From contig DWXD01000044.1 in NCBI GenBank assembly GCA_019119365.1, positions 1-64,000 of the forward strand: a stretch of 64,000 nucleotides of DNA, in the 5' to 3' direction. Source of the stretch: Candidatus Gemmiger stercoripullorum (lineage in GTDB: Bacteria; Bacillota; Clostridia; Oscillospirales; Ruminococcaceae). The first letter of the stretch is position 1; each line of letters begins with the position of its first letter. Below are positions 1 to 8,283 of this stretch, in pieces. The notes beneath the pieces were generated by a model. It was given only the letters and a program-made list of their open reading frames with translations, ran no database searches and was not told where the DNA came from. A program made the translations under genes and the position numbers.

Positions 1-2
1 TG

Positions 3-149
3 GGCCGCATGCACGGCGACGCCCAGTTCGCCGGCTCCTCCAGCGTGCCCGCCCACGTTGAGATGATGGGCCTGATCGGCGCCGGCAACAACCCGATGGT
101 CGGCATGACCGTCGCCTGCGCCGTCGCCGCCTCCCAGGTCGCGGACTGA
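3..149 (+). CDS. C-terminal fragment of an unrecognised protein
   Basis: An open frame enters from the left edge and stops at a TGA ending at 149. The visible 48 residues include GRMHGDAQFAGSSSVPAHVE and a glycine/alanine-rich end (GLIGAGNNPMVGMTVACAVA). Codon use matches the neighbouring genes and the frame ends just before a strong terminator, so it is very probably the end of a real gene. I do not recognise the family, and no function can be given from this fragment. Confidence 0.6.
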   Translation, partial: GRMHGDAQFAGSSSVPAHVEMMGLIGAGNNPMVGMTVACAVAASQVAD

Positions 150-183
150 ACCCCGCCTGCGCGTGAGCGCATAACGACAAAAT

Positions 184-237
184 AAAAAGTGCTGTACGGA
201 CCCTTGGCATCCCGCCGCTGTCCGTACAGCACTTTTT
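184..237. terminator. Bidirectional intrinsic terminator
   Basis: A perfect 17-bp inverted repeat (AAAAAGTGCTGTACGGA at 184-200, its complement at 221-237) has a 20-nt loop and A/T runs on both flanks. It lies between the convergent fragment at the left edge and mnmA, so it can serve both strands. Confidence 0.9.
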
Positions 238-260
238 TATTGCTTTTGCCCGCGCCGGTT

Positions 261-1325
261 TTATTCCGCCGTTTCGATAAAGCCGCCGCCGAAGACGAAG
301 CCGCCGCGGTAGAACACGGCGCTCTGCCCGGGGGCGGGGGCGCGGACCGGCTCGGGGAAGGCGGCTTCCCACACGCCGTCCGCCAGCGGCTGCACGCGGC
401 AGGGCGCGGGGGCGGCGGCGCTGCGCACCTTGACGCGGTAGTCGCCCGCGGCCAGCGGCGCGCCGTCCGGCGTCACCACGCCGGTCACGGTCAGGCGGGC
501 GGCGTACTCGCCGCCGCTTTCGGCCAGCTGGATGTCGCCGTTCGGCAAAATCGCCTTGACGAACAGCGGCCGCCCGGCCGCAATGCCCAGCCCCTTGCGC
601 TGGCCCACCGTGTAGTGGTCCACCCCGGCGTGGGGGCCCAGGTCCTCGCCGTCGGGGCCCAGGAACCGCCCGCTCTGCGGCTGGTGGCCGCGCGCGCGGA
701 TGAACGCCGCATAGTCGCCGTCCGGGATAAAGCAGATCTCCATCGAGTCGGGCGCTTCGGCGCAGGCGAGCCCGATGTCCCGCGCAATGTCGCGCACATC
801 GTCCTTTTCAAATTCCCCCAGCGGCAGCACCAGCCGCTGCAGGATGTCCTGCCCCAGGCGGTACAGCATATAGCTCTGGTCGCGCGCGGTGCTCTCGGCC
901 GTGCACAGGCGGCACTGGCCGTCGTCGCACAGCACAACGCGCGCATAGTGCCCGGTCGCGATGGACGGGCAGCCCAGCTCGTCGGCTTTCTGCGCCAGCA
1001 GCCGGAACTTGACGGCCGGGTTGCACAAAATGCAGGGGTTGGGCGTGCGCCCGGCGCAGTAGCTCTCGCAGAACGGTGTGACGACCTCGCGCTCGAACGC
1101 CTCGGCGGCGTCGATCACATGCACCGGCACGCCCAGCGCGGCCCCGGCGTCCTTCGCCGCCTCAACGGCGGCGTCGTGCGCGGGCGAAAAGCGGATGACC
1201 GCCCCCTGCACGGCAAAGCCCTGCTCCTGCAAAATGCGCACGGCGACGCTGGAATCCACCCCGCCGCTCATGCCCACAAGGATCTTGTCCTGCTTTTCAA
1301 ATGTGTTGAAACCGATCGCGTCCAT
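261..1325 (-). CDS. mnmA: tRNA-specific 2-thiouridylase MnmA
   Basis: Uses ATP and persulfide sulfur to make 2-thiouridine at the wobble position U34 of tRNAs for Lys, Glu and Gln, in the cytoplasm. About 354 residues, normal for the family. The PP-loop SGGVDSS sits near residue 21. The catalytic cysteine pair is visible as NPCILC and, later, MEICFIPDGDY. GHYAR and GQRKGLGI are further family signatures. The ORF track starts at 1352, but GGGGAGG lies 7 nt before the ATG at 1325, so the shorter form (MDAIGF) is preferred. It follows the broken cardiolipin synthase gene with little spacing and probably shares its transcript. Confidence 0.95.
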   Translation of the reverse strand: MDAIGFNTFEKQDKILVGMSGGVDSSVAVRILQEQGFAVQGAVIRFSPAHDAAVEAAKDAGAALGVPVHVIDAAEAFEREVVTPFCESYCAGRTPNPCILCNPAVKFRLLAQKADELGCPSIATGHYARVVLCDDGQCRLCTAESTARDQSYMLYRLGQDILQRLVLPLGEFEKDDVRDIARDIGLACAEAPDSMEICFIPDGDYAAFIRARGHQPQSGRFLGPDGEDLGPHAGVDHYTVGQRKGLGIAAGRPLFVKAILPNGDIQLAESGGEYAARLTVTGVVTPDGAPLAAGDYRVKVRSAAAPAPCRVQPLADGVWEAAFPEPVRAPAPGQSAVFYRGGFVFGGGFIETAE

Positions 1326-1358
1326 GGAAAAACCTCCCCGGTAAAATGACATGACATT

Positions 1359-2611
1359 TCAGCAAAGCGGCGACAGCACGCGCAGCACGCCGTCCACAAG
1401 GAACCGCCCGAACCCCACGCGCACATTGCCGCCCAGCCGCATCTCGCGGCATTGGGCCTGTGTGGCCAGGAAATCCGCGCGCAGGTCGGCCAGCAGCGAG
1501 GCTTTGTAGAACAGGGCGTTGTTCTCAAAATGCAGGAACAGGCTGCGGTAATCAAGGTTGACCGTGCCCACCGTGCCGACGGCATCGTCGATGATGCAGC
1601 CCTTGGCGTGCACAAACCCCGGCGTGTACTCGTAAATTTTCACCCCGGCGGCCAGCAGCAGCGGGTAAAAGCTCTGCGACATGCGGAAGATGAGCTTTTT
1701 GTCCGGCACGCCCGGCATCAGGATGCGCACGTCGACGCCGCGGCGCGCCGCGCGCACGAACGCCTCCTGCAGCGAGTTGCCCAGCATCAGGTACGGCGTG
1801 AAAAACCACGCCGTGCGCTCCGCCTGGGACAAAAGCTCGATATACAGCTCGTTGCTGGCGGCCTGGCGGCGCAGCGGCGAATCATAGTAAGAGAGGACAT
1901 ACCCGTCCGGCTGCGCCGGGGCGGGGCAGGCCGGGGCGGCGGGCTGCGGCTGCGGGTCGCCGGAAAAGGCGTTCCAGAACTCGGTGAACATCCGCGTATA
2001 GTTTTGGACAGCCGGGCCGCGCAGCTCCAGGCCAAAGTCCTTCCAGTGGCCGAACTTTTCCACGCGGTTGATATACTCATCGGCCAGGTTGATGCCGCCC
2101 GTGAAAGCGACCTCGCCGTCGACAATCATCATTTTGCGGTGGTCGCGGCAGTTGAGCGTGCCCTTCAAAAACAAAAACGGGTTGAACGCCGCGCAGCGGA
2201 TGCCCTGCTGCTGCAGCTGCCAGGTGTCGCCGCCGTTGTAGGTCGAAATGCTGCCAAGGTCGTCGTACAGAACGCGGACGTCGACGCCCGCGGCGGCGCG
2301 GGCGGAAAGTCCGCCCCGACCCTGTCCAGCTGCCTGCGCAGTTTGCGGGTCGTGCGTTTGTCGCCGAACAGCAGGTACAAAAACGCGCCCGGCAGCGGGA
2401 AGCTCAAAATCACGAGCAGCCACAGCATGTTGTAGGCGGTCTCGTCCGCTTTGATGACAAGGTACAAAACAAACAGCAACGCCAGCACCGAAAGGACAAA
2501 GTTGAGCAGCGCTGCCCACGGGGCCAGCCAGCGGGCCAACAGCAGCAGCCAGGCAAACTGGATGGCCACCGCCGGGACGGCCGCCAGCACCCGGATCACG
2601 ATCCTGCGCAT
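1359..2611 (-). pseudogene. cls: Cardiolipin synthase, disrupted by internal deletion and frameshift
   Basis: The N-terminal part (ATG at 2611, AAGGAGG upstream) encodes two membrane segments and the PLDc_N-type sequence ending FLYLLFGDKRTTRKL. Around 2290-2310 the reading frame changes. The other frame continues with GVDVRVLYDDLGS, HRKMMIVDGEVAFTGG (first HKD motif) and HAKGCIIDD (second HKD motif) to a normal C-terminus at 1359. Family members carry roughly 100 residues between the membrane anchor and the VRVLYDD block. Here they are missing, so the lesion is a deletion plus a frame change, not one lost base. The gene would join two phosphatidylglycerol molecules into cardiolipin. As written it is probably non-functional unless the deletion is an assembly artefact. 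The track's 438-aa ORF has a nonsense N-terminus. Confidence 0.85.
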
Positions 2612-2645
2612 CGCGTGCCCTCCTTAAATCATGGGATACGCCTCC

Positions 2646-2675
2646 ATCATACCACATCCGGCGTGCCGCAGGCAA
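2646..2675 (-). promoter_or_regulatory. Putative sigma-A promoter for cls-mnmA
   Basis: On the minus strand TTGCCT is followed by 18 nt and TATGAT, about 35 nt upstream of the cls ATG. It would drive cls and mnmA separately from the ABC operon upstream. Confidence 0.55.
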
Positions 2676-2689
2676 GGCGTTTTGCGCGC

Positions 2690-3499
2690 TCAGCCGCCGG
2701 CGCTTGTGTAGCGGCGCAGCGCGCGCCGCCAGACAAGGCGCTGCACCCCGAACGCCAGCACCGGGACGGCCAACCCCCAGGCGGTCAGCGCGGGCGGCAG
2801 CTTCCCGGCGGCGAACAGGGTCGGGAAATTGGTGATGACAAACACCGGCAGCACAAAGACGCCCAGCCGCCGTACCCAGTGGGGGTAGAGGTTCATCGGC
2901 GTGTTGTTGAAATCAAACACGGCCGAGGACAGCGCCTGCATGCCGTTGCCCGCAACGAACCAGAACGACAGCAGCTCCGGGATCAAAAACAGGCAGTAGG
3001 TCAAAAACAGCCCCGCCAGGCACAGCGCGGCAAACCCGGCCACGCTTGTAAACGTGACGGCCAGCCCCTCGCGCCGCCACCCCCAGGCGATCAGCGCCGC
3101 GCCGCAGGCGACGTCCGGGAGCGGCATGCCGAAATCCAGCTTGCGCAGCGTGACCAGAAACTGCGTGTTGACCGGCTTGGTCAGCAGCATGTCCAAGCTG
3201 CCGTCCCGCACGCTGAGCGGCAGCGCCCAGAAGTTGGGGTAGACGCCCATGTATACGCCGGTGACCAGGATATAGGTGCCGATGCACATCAGCATCTCGT
3301 TGGCGCTCAGGCCGTTGATGTCGGCCCCGGCGTTCAAAATCAGCACCGCATACATGAGCTTGATCAGCATATAGCCGCATCCAACGGCAATCCCGGCAAT
3401 AAAATTGATGCGGTATTCCATCTGCTCCATCAGCGAATACCGGGCGAACAGCGCCAGCAGGCCGAGATAATAGCGCAGGCGTTTGGCAATCGGTCCCAT
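2690..3499 (-). CDS. ABC-2 type exporter permease (COG3694-like)
   Basis: Integral membrane protein of 269 residues with about six hydrophobic segments. It resembles the uncharacterised ABC-2 permease family that pairs with a second permease and a COG4586-like ATPase. The central motif SVRDGSLDMLLTKPVNTQFL is typical of these permeases, and the paralogue next door has KTGGLNRYLVKPMDH at the matching place. GGGAGG stands before the ATG. It is the last gene of the three-gene exporter operon, 13 bp after its partner. The substrate is unknown; family members are loosely annotated as multidrug or daunorubicin-type exporters. Confidence 0.85.
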   Translation of the reverse strand: MGPIAKRLRYYLGLLALFARYSLMEQMEYRINFIAGIAVGCGYMLIKLMYAVLILNAGADINGLSANEMLMCIGTYILVTGVYMGVYPNFWALPLSVRDGSLDMLLTKPVNTQFLVTLRKLDFGMPLPDVACGAALIAWGWRREGLAVTFTSVAGFAALCLAGLFLTYCLFLIPELLSFWFVAGNGMQALSSAVFDFNNTPMNLYPHWVRRLGVFVLPVFVITNFPTLFAAGKLPPALTAWGLAVPVLAFGVQRLVWRRALRRYTSAGG

Positions 3500-3512
3500 A
3501 CCGTTCCTCCCT

Positions 3513-4316
3513 TCAGCCGCCCACGGCGGCGTAGCGCCGCACGCCGCGCCGCCACAGCAATGTGTGCAGCCCCGTGAACACGGCGCACCAGCCCAGCTGC
3601 ATCAGCAGCCCGCAGCCGATGCCGCCCCAGCCCAGCCGCCCGCTGACGATGTTGACGCAGAACTGCGTCGTATAGCCGAACGGCAGCACGGCCGAGAGCA
3701 CGGCCGCCGCCGGGCCGAAGATGTCCAGCGGGAACACGCCGCCGCTCATCACCATAATGACGATGGAGATGGTGCCGAACAGCTGGTCGATCTCGGTCAG
3801 CCAGAAAGCCAGCAGCGCGATCGTGTAAAAAATCGAAAAGTAGAGCGCGAGGGCCAGCACCAGCGAGAGCGCATAGACAGCCAGCCGCAGCGGCGCGAAC
3901 GCCAGCCCGAACACGGCCGCAGCGCCCGCCAGCACCGCCGCCGTCACCGCCAGCAGCAGGGCGATGCCCGCCGCTTTGCCGCCCAGGAACTGGGCGAGGG
4001 TATAGCGGCCGTGGTCCATCGGCTTGACCAGGTAGCGGTTCAGTCCGCCGGTTTTGATGTCGGCCGCCACCTCGTTCTCAAACCCGGTGGCCACAATGCG
4101 CGCGGTCACGCCCGCCAGCAGCGTGTACAGCATCATCTGCTCATAGGTATAGCCGTTGGCTTCGGCCGCGCCCGCCGCATACAGCGCGTTCCACAAAAAG
4201 ACCTGCATGACGATGGGAAACAGGCAGCTGACCAGCCCGAGGAAAAAGTCGGCGCGGTAGACCATCGCTTTCTGCATCCCCATGCCGAAAACATAAAGAT
4301 ACCCCTTTGCTTTCAC
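3513..4316 (-). CDS. ABC-2 type exporter permease (COG4587-like)
   Basis: A 267-residue membrane protein with about six predicted helices, paralogous to the downstream permease. The KTGGLNRYLVKPMDHGRY stretch is the conserved cytoplasmic loop of this permease family. Its ATG overlaps the stop of the ATPase gene by 4 bp (ATGA), which indicates translational coupling. With the partner permease it should form the heterodimeric channel of the exporter. Because the ATPase gene upstream is frameshifted as sequenced, the complex may lack its motor in this genome. Confidence 0.85.
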   Translation of the reverse strand: MKAKGYLYVFGMGMQKAMVYRADFFLGLVSCLFPIVMQVFLWNALYAAGAAEANGYTYEQMMLYTLLAGVTARIVATGFENEVAADIKTGGLNRYLVKPMDHGRYTLAQFLGGKAAGIALLLAVTAAVLAGAAAVFGLAFAPLRLAVYALSLVLALALYFSIFYTIALLAFWLTEIDQLFGTISIVIMVMSGGVFPLDIFGPAAAVLSAVLPFGYTTQFCVNIVSGRLGWGGIGCGLLMQLGWCAVFTGLHTLLWRRGVRRYAAVGG

Positions 4317-5301
4317 GGCGCGCCCACCCCGGCTTTCTCATAAAACCAGGCGATCCCCTCTTCAAGCGGGATGTCCCGGACATCCAGGTCGACCACCGGC
4401 AGCGCGCCCAGCAGCTGCGGCAGGCAGCGCTCCAGCCCGTCGCGGTCCACCTCCAGCAGGGCGGTGTTGTGCCTGCATTTGCGCACGGCGCCAAAGCGCG
4501 CCAGCCCGGCGGGGTCAAGGTCGCGCTGCGCCTTGAGCGCAATGAGCTTTTTGTGCCCGAACACCTCGCTGACCTCGGCCAGCGGGCCGTCAAACACGAC
4601 GCTGCCGTGGTTGATGATGCTGCTGCGCGGGCACAGCGCTTCGATGTCGGCCGTATAGTGGCTGGTCAGCAAAAGCGTGGTGCGCGTCTGTTCGTTGTAA
4701 TATTTGAGAAATCGCGGATGCTGCGCTGGGACAGGATGTCCAGGCCGATCGTCGGCTCGTCCAGGTATAAAATGTCCGGGCGGTGCAGCAGCGCCGCAAT
4801 CAGCTCCATCTTCATGCGCTCGCCCAGCGAAAGCCGCCGCACCTGCACTTGCAGCAGCGCGCGCACGTCGAGCAGGCCGGTCAGCTCGTCCAGCGTGCGG
4901 CGGTAAGCGTCCTCGTCGATCTCATAGATGCGGCGGTTGAGCTCGAACGTGTCCAGCGCGGGCAGGTCGGGCCAGAGCTGGCTTTTCTGCCCCATGACAA
5001 TGGCGAACCGGCGCTGGTAGCCGCGGCGGCGCTCCCACGGGGTGTACCCGGCCACCGCGGCGCTGCCGGACGTCGGGTACAAAATGCCGGACAGCATCTT
5101 GAGCGTCGTCGTTTTGCCCGCGCCGTTGGGCCCCAGCAGGCCGACGGCCTCCCCTTTCTCCACCGTAAAGCTCACGCCGTTCACGGCGGTCTTGGTCTGT
5201 ATCTGGCGGTTGAACAGGTTGCGCAGCGAACCTTTGAACCCTTTCTCCTTGGTTGAATAAGTAAAGGTCTTGCACAGGTCCTGCACGGTGATGATGTCCA
5301 C
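4313..5301 (-). pseudogene. ABC exporter ATPase (COG4586-like), single-base frameshift
   Basis: The first part (219-aa ORF in the track) carries Walker A GPNGAGKT, the signature LSLGERMKMEL and Walker B ILYLDEPTIGLD. It then turns to nonsense after SQRSIRDF. The other frame resumes at once with LLLTSHYTADIEALC, which holds the H-loop histidine, and a normal C-terminal domain to 4313. Restoring one base in the A run at about 4709-4711 gives the continuous sequence RDFLKYYNEQTRTTLLLTSH. The lesion is therefore a one-base loss in a short homopolymer, either real or a sequencing error. The track's TTG start at 5325 is replaced by GTG at 5301 because GGAGGGGG precedes it at proper distance. Without repair the protein lacks the H-loop and should not hydrolyse ATP normally. 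Confidence 0.85.
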
Positions 5302-5368
5302 GGGAAAATCCCCCTCCGGCGTCAAAAATCATCGCGCCCGCCCCCCGGCGGGGCGGCGGCGCAGATGC

Positions 5369-5397
5369 ATGGTAGCATAGAGGGGGAACCTTGTCAG
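5369..5397 (-). promoter_or_regulatory. Possible promoter of the ABC exporter operon
   Basis: Minus-strand CTGACA, 17 nt, TACCAT lies about 70 nt before the GTG start. The -10 match is only partial. Confidence 0.35.
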
Positions 5398-5411
5398 CGC
5401 GGGCGCGGCCA

Positions 5412-5470
5412 AAAGAAAAAACAGCCCACACGCCCCGGGCGTTGCCCGCGCGGGCGGGTGGACTGTTCCG
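5412..5470 (-). terminator. Intrinsic terminator of rnhA
   Basis: On the minus strand AACAGTCCACC...GGGCTGTT forms a long GC-rich hairpin ending in TTTTTTCTTTT. It lies directly after the rnhA stop and upstream of the ABC operon promoter region. Confidence 0.7.
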
Positions 5471-5476
5471 GCTTTT

Positions 5477-5941
5477 TTACGCCTGCCGGCCGCCGTACTT
5501 TTTGCTCTGCTCAACGGCCAGGCGGTCGCAGCGCTCGTTTTCGGGGTGCCCGGCGTGGCCCTTGAGCCAGTGGTAGTGGATCTTGTGCTTTTCGCTCTCC
5601 TCCAGCAGCGGGGCCCACAGGTCGGGGTTCAAAGCGGGGGATTTGTCGGCCTTTTTCCAGCCGCGGGCGCGCCAGCTTTTGGCCCAGCCTTTTTCCAGGC
5701 CGTTGATGACGTACTGGCTGTCCGAATAAAGGTCGATGTCGCACGGCTCTTTCAGCTGGCGCAGCGCTTCCAGCAGGCCGGTCAGCTCCATGCGGTTGTT
5801 GGTGGTCGAAGCCTCGCCCCCGCTGATCTCTTTTTCAAAAACCTTGCCCGCCGCGCTGCGAAACCGCAGGATCGCGCCCCAGCCGCCCGGGCCGGGGTTG
5901 CCGCTGCACGCGCCGTCGGTATAGATCTCTACATGCTTCAT
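5477..5941 (-). CDS. rnhA: Ribonuclease HI
   Basis: Degrades the RNA strand of RNA-DNA hybrids in the cytoplasm. The protein is 154 residues, the normal bacterial length. The four catalytic acids are visible in [12 protein letters not shown], the RMEL glutamate, YSDSQY and ERCDRLA, and [13 protein letters not shown] is the characteristic C-terminal block. The track extends the ORF to 6184, but the ATG at 5941 matches the family start ([10 protein letters not shown]) and follows GGGAGA. The gene is monocistronic, with its own promoter and terminator, divergent from the RNase J operon. Confidence 0.95.
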   Translation of the reverse strand: MKHVEIYTDGACSGNPGPGGWGAILRFRSAAGKVFEKEISGGEASTTNNRMELTGLLEALRQLKEPCDIDLYSDSQYVINGLEKGWAKSWRARGWKKADKSPALNPDLWAPLLEESEKHKIHYHWLKGHAGHPENERCDRLAVEQSKKYGGRQA

Positions 5942-5977
5942 TAGATCGGTCTCTCCCTGTCCATACTCTATAATAGT

Positions 5978-6006
5978 ATTATACCCGGTTTCGCCCGCGC
6001 TGGCAA
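5978..6006 (-). promoter_or_regulatory. Sigma-A promoter of rnhA
   Basis: Minus-strand TTGCCA, exactly 17 nt, TATAAT; the -10 lies about 40 nt from the rnhA ATG. It sits back to back with the RNase J promoter 23 bp away. Confidence 0.8.
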
Positions 6007-6028
6007 GGCGCGCCGCGCGCCGGACGAT

Positions 6029-6057
6029 TTGACAAGACCCCGTACAGGAATTATAAT
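6029..6057 (+). promoter_or_regulatory. Perfect consensus sigma-A promoter of the RNase J operon
   Basis: TTGACA at 6029-6034, a 17-nt spacer and TATAAT at 6052-6057 match the consensus at all 12 positions. A transcript would carry a leader of about 210 nt before the ATG at 6275. The interval 5942-6274 holds this promoter, the rnhA promoter and this leader. I saw no further gene or recognisable riboswitch in it. Confidence 0.88.
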
Positions 6058-6274
6058 AAAACCAATTGCAAAGCTGTGTTTTTTGCGGGCCCGGTCGCAT
6101 CCGGTCGGATGGACCCATGCGCCCGAAAATGCCCTTGGCAACAACAGGCGGCCCGGCCGCGCTGTATACGATAACGCAAATCATGCCCCGCCCCAGGGCG
6201 GCGGCTCCCCCGGGTCCGGCGGACGGCGCTGCGCGTCCGCCGGCCGGGGCGTCAACTGTTCAGGAGGACAACGA

Positions 6275-8233
6275 ATGGAAGAATTGAACCAGAAAAAACC
6301 GGCCCAGCCCAAGCGCGCCCGCCAGGGCGGCCAGACCCGCCGCCCGCGCGCGGCCCATACCGCCGAAACCGAAACCAAAACCGCCAAACCGCCCCGCAGG
6401 CAGCCCGCCAGGGCGGCCGCGCCCAAGGCCCCGCGCGCGCCCAAAACGGGCGAAGCGCCCGCCGCCAACCGTCGCGCCGCCCGCCCGGCCCAGCCGCGGC
6501 TGCCGCAGGCGCCGCAAGCGCCGCGCCTGCCGCGCCGCCGCCAGAGCGCGCCGGTCTACACCGACCCGGCCGTGCCCATGCACATCTGCCCGCTGGGCGG
6601 CCTGGGCGAAGTGGGCAAAAATATCACGCTGTACGAATGCCAGGGCGACATGATCCTTGTCGACTGCGGCCTCGTCTTCCCGGACGAAGAGATGTTCGGC
6701 GTCGACCTCGTCATCCCCGACTTCACCTATGTGCTCGAAAATAAGGACCGCATCAAGGGCCTGTTCATCACCCACGGGCACGAGGACCACATCGGCGCGC
6801 TGCCCTACCTGCTCAAAAAGTTCAATGTGCCGATTTATACGGCCCGCCTGACCATCGGTCTGATCAAGAACAAGCTCGAGGAGCACGGCCTCGCTTCCAG
6901 CGCCGTCTTCCACGAGATCCGCCCGCGCCAGAAAGTCAAGCTCGGCTGCTTTACGGTCGAACCGATCCACGTCAACCACAGCATCCCGGACGCGCTCGCC
7001 TTCGCGATCGAGTGCCCGGCCGGCATCGTGCTGCACACCGGCGACTTCAAGATCGACTACACACCGCTTTCGGGCGACGCCGTCACCGACCTTTCCACCA
7101 TTGCCGAGTACGGCCGCCGCGGCGTGCTGGCGCTGCTGGCCGATTCCACCAACGCCGAGCGCCCCGGTTTCACCGCCACCGAGCAGACGGTGGCCGAAGG
7201 CGTGCGCAGCCTGTTTGCCCGCGCCAAAAACCGGCGCATCATTGTGGCGACCTTCGCCTCCAATATCTACCGCGTTCAGCAGATCATCGAGCTGGCCATG
7301 GAGAGCGGGCGCAAGGTGGCCGTCAGCGGCCGCAGCATGGTCTCCAACACCGAGATGGCCCGCGAGCTCGGCTACATCCGCGTGCCGGACAATGTCCTCA
7401 TCGACGTCGAGGAGGTCAACAAATACCCGCCCGAAAAGGTCGTGCTGATCACGACCGGCAGCCAGGGCGAACCGCTGTCTGCGCTGTCGCGCATGGCGCA
7501 GTCCAACCACCGCAACGTCAAGGTCGGCCCGTCCGACTTCATCATCATCTCGGCGCGGCCCATCCCCGGCAACGAAAAGACCGTGACCAAGGTCGTCAAC
7601 GGCCTGCTCAGCCTGGGGGCGGAGGTCATCTACGAGAACATGTACGATACCCACGTCTCCGGCCACGCCTGCCAGGAGGAGCAGAAGCTGATTTTGACGC
7701 TTGCCCACCCGCAGTATTTCCTGCCCGTGCACGGCGAGTTCAAGCAGCTCAAACGCCACGCCGAAACGGCCGAGCACCTGGGCTATATCCCGAAAAACAA
7801 CATCTATATCGCAGAAAACGGCCAGAACATCCGCGTCTCGCAGGATGGCCTCGTGCTGGAAGGCACGGTGCCCTCCGGCGCCGTGATGGTGGACGGCTAC
7901 GGCGTCGGTGATGTGGGCAACGTCGTTCTGCGCGACCGCCACCATCTTTCGGAGGACGGCATCGTCATCGTCACGGTGGCGGTGGACGGCCGCACCGGGC
8001 AGGTCGTGTCGGGCCCGGAGATCGTCAGCCGCGGCTTTGTGTATGTGCGCGAGAGCGAGGAACTGCTGGACGGCGCGCGCACCCAGGTGGAGATGGCGCT
8101 CGACCGTTCCCTGGCCGAAAACCTGCACGACTGGGCCAGCGTCAAGGCCCGCGTGCGGGAGGCGCTCTCGGGCTATATCTACCGCCGTACCAAGCGCAGC
8201 CCCATGATCCTGCCGATCCTGCTGGAAGTCTGA
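6275..8233 (+). CDS. rnj: Ribonuclease J with long basic N-terminal extension
   Basis: Metallo-beta-lactamase/beta-CASP ribonuclease with 5'-3' exonuclease and endonuclease activity, a main mRNA decay and rRNA maturation enzyme in Firmicutes. The zinc motif THGHEDHIGALPY, LHTGDFKID, ADSTNAERPG and the C-terminal HVSGHA and LPVHGEF motifs are all present. The track starts at 6029, but AGGAGG at 6262-6267 places the start at the ATG at 6275, giving 652 residues. Residues 1 to about 95 are an Arg/Lys/Pro/Ala-rich low-complexity tail before the core begins at MHICPLGGLGEVGKN, so the protein is about 100 residues longer than the usual 550. The tail could bind RNA or ribosomes (inference). First gene of the rightward run to ftsH. 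Confidence 0.93.
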   Translation: MEELNQKKPAQPKRARQGGQTRRPRAAHTAETETKTAKPPRRQPARAAAPKAPRAPKTGEAPAANRRAARPAQPRLPQAPQAPRLPRRRQSAPVYTDPAVPMHICPLGGLGEVGKNITLYECQGDMILVDCGLVFPDEEMFGVDLVIPDFTYVLENKDRIKGLFITHGHEDHIGALPYLLKKFNVPIYTARLTIGLIKNKLEEHGLASSAVFHEIRPRQKVKLGCFTVEPIHVNHSIPDALAFAIECPAGIVLHTGDFKIDYTPLSGDAVTDLSTIAEYGRRGVLALLADSTNAERPGFTATEQTVAEGVRSLFARAKNRRIIVATFASNIYRVQQIIELAMESGRKVAVSGRSMVSNTEMARELGYIRVPDNVLIDVEEVNKYPPEKVVLITTGSQGEPLSALSRMAQSNHRNVKVGPSDFIIISARPIPGNEKTVTKVVNGLLSLGAEVIYENMYDTHVSGHACQEEQKLILTLAHPQYFLPVHGEFKQLKRHAETAEHLGYIPKNNIYIAENGQNIRVSQDGLVLEGTVPSGAVMVDGYGVGDVGNVVLRDRHHLSEDGIVIVTVAVDGRTGQVVSGPEIVSRGFVYVRESEELLDGARTQVEMALDRSLAENLHDWASVKARVREALSGYIYRRTKRSPMILPILLEV

Positions 8234-8283
8234 ATCTGCCGCCGCGGCCTGCCCGGCGCGCTGCGCAAGGATGGTAAAAAACC

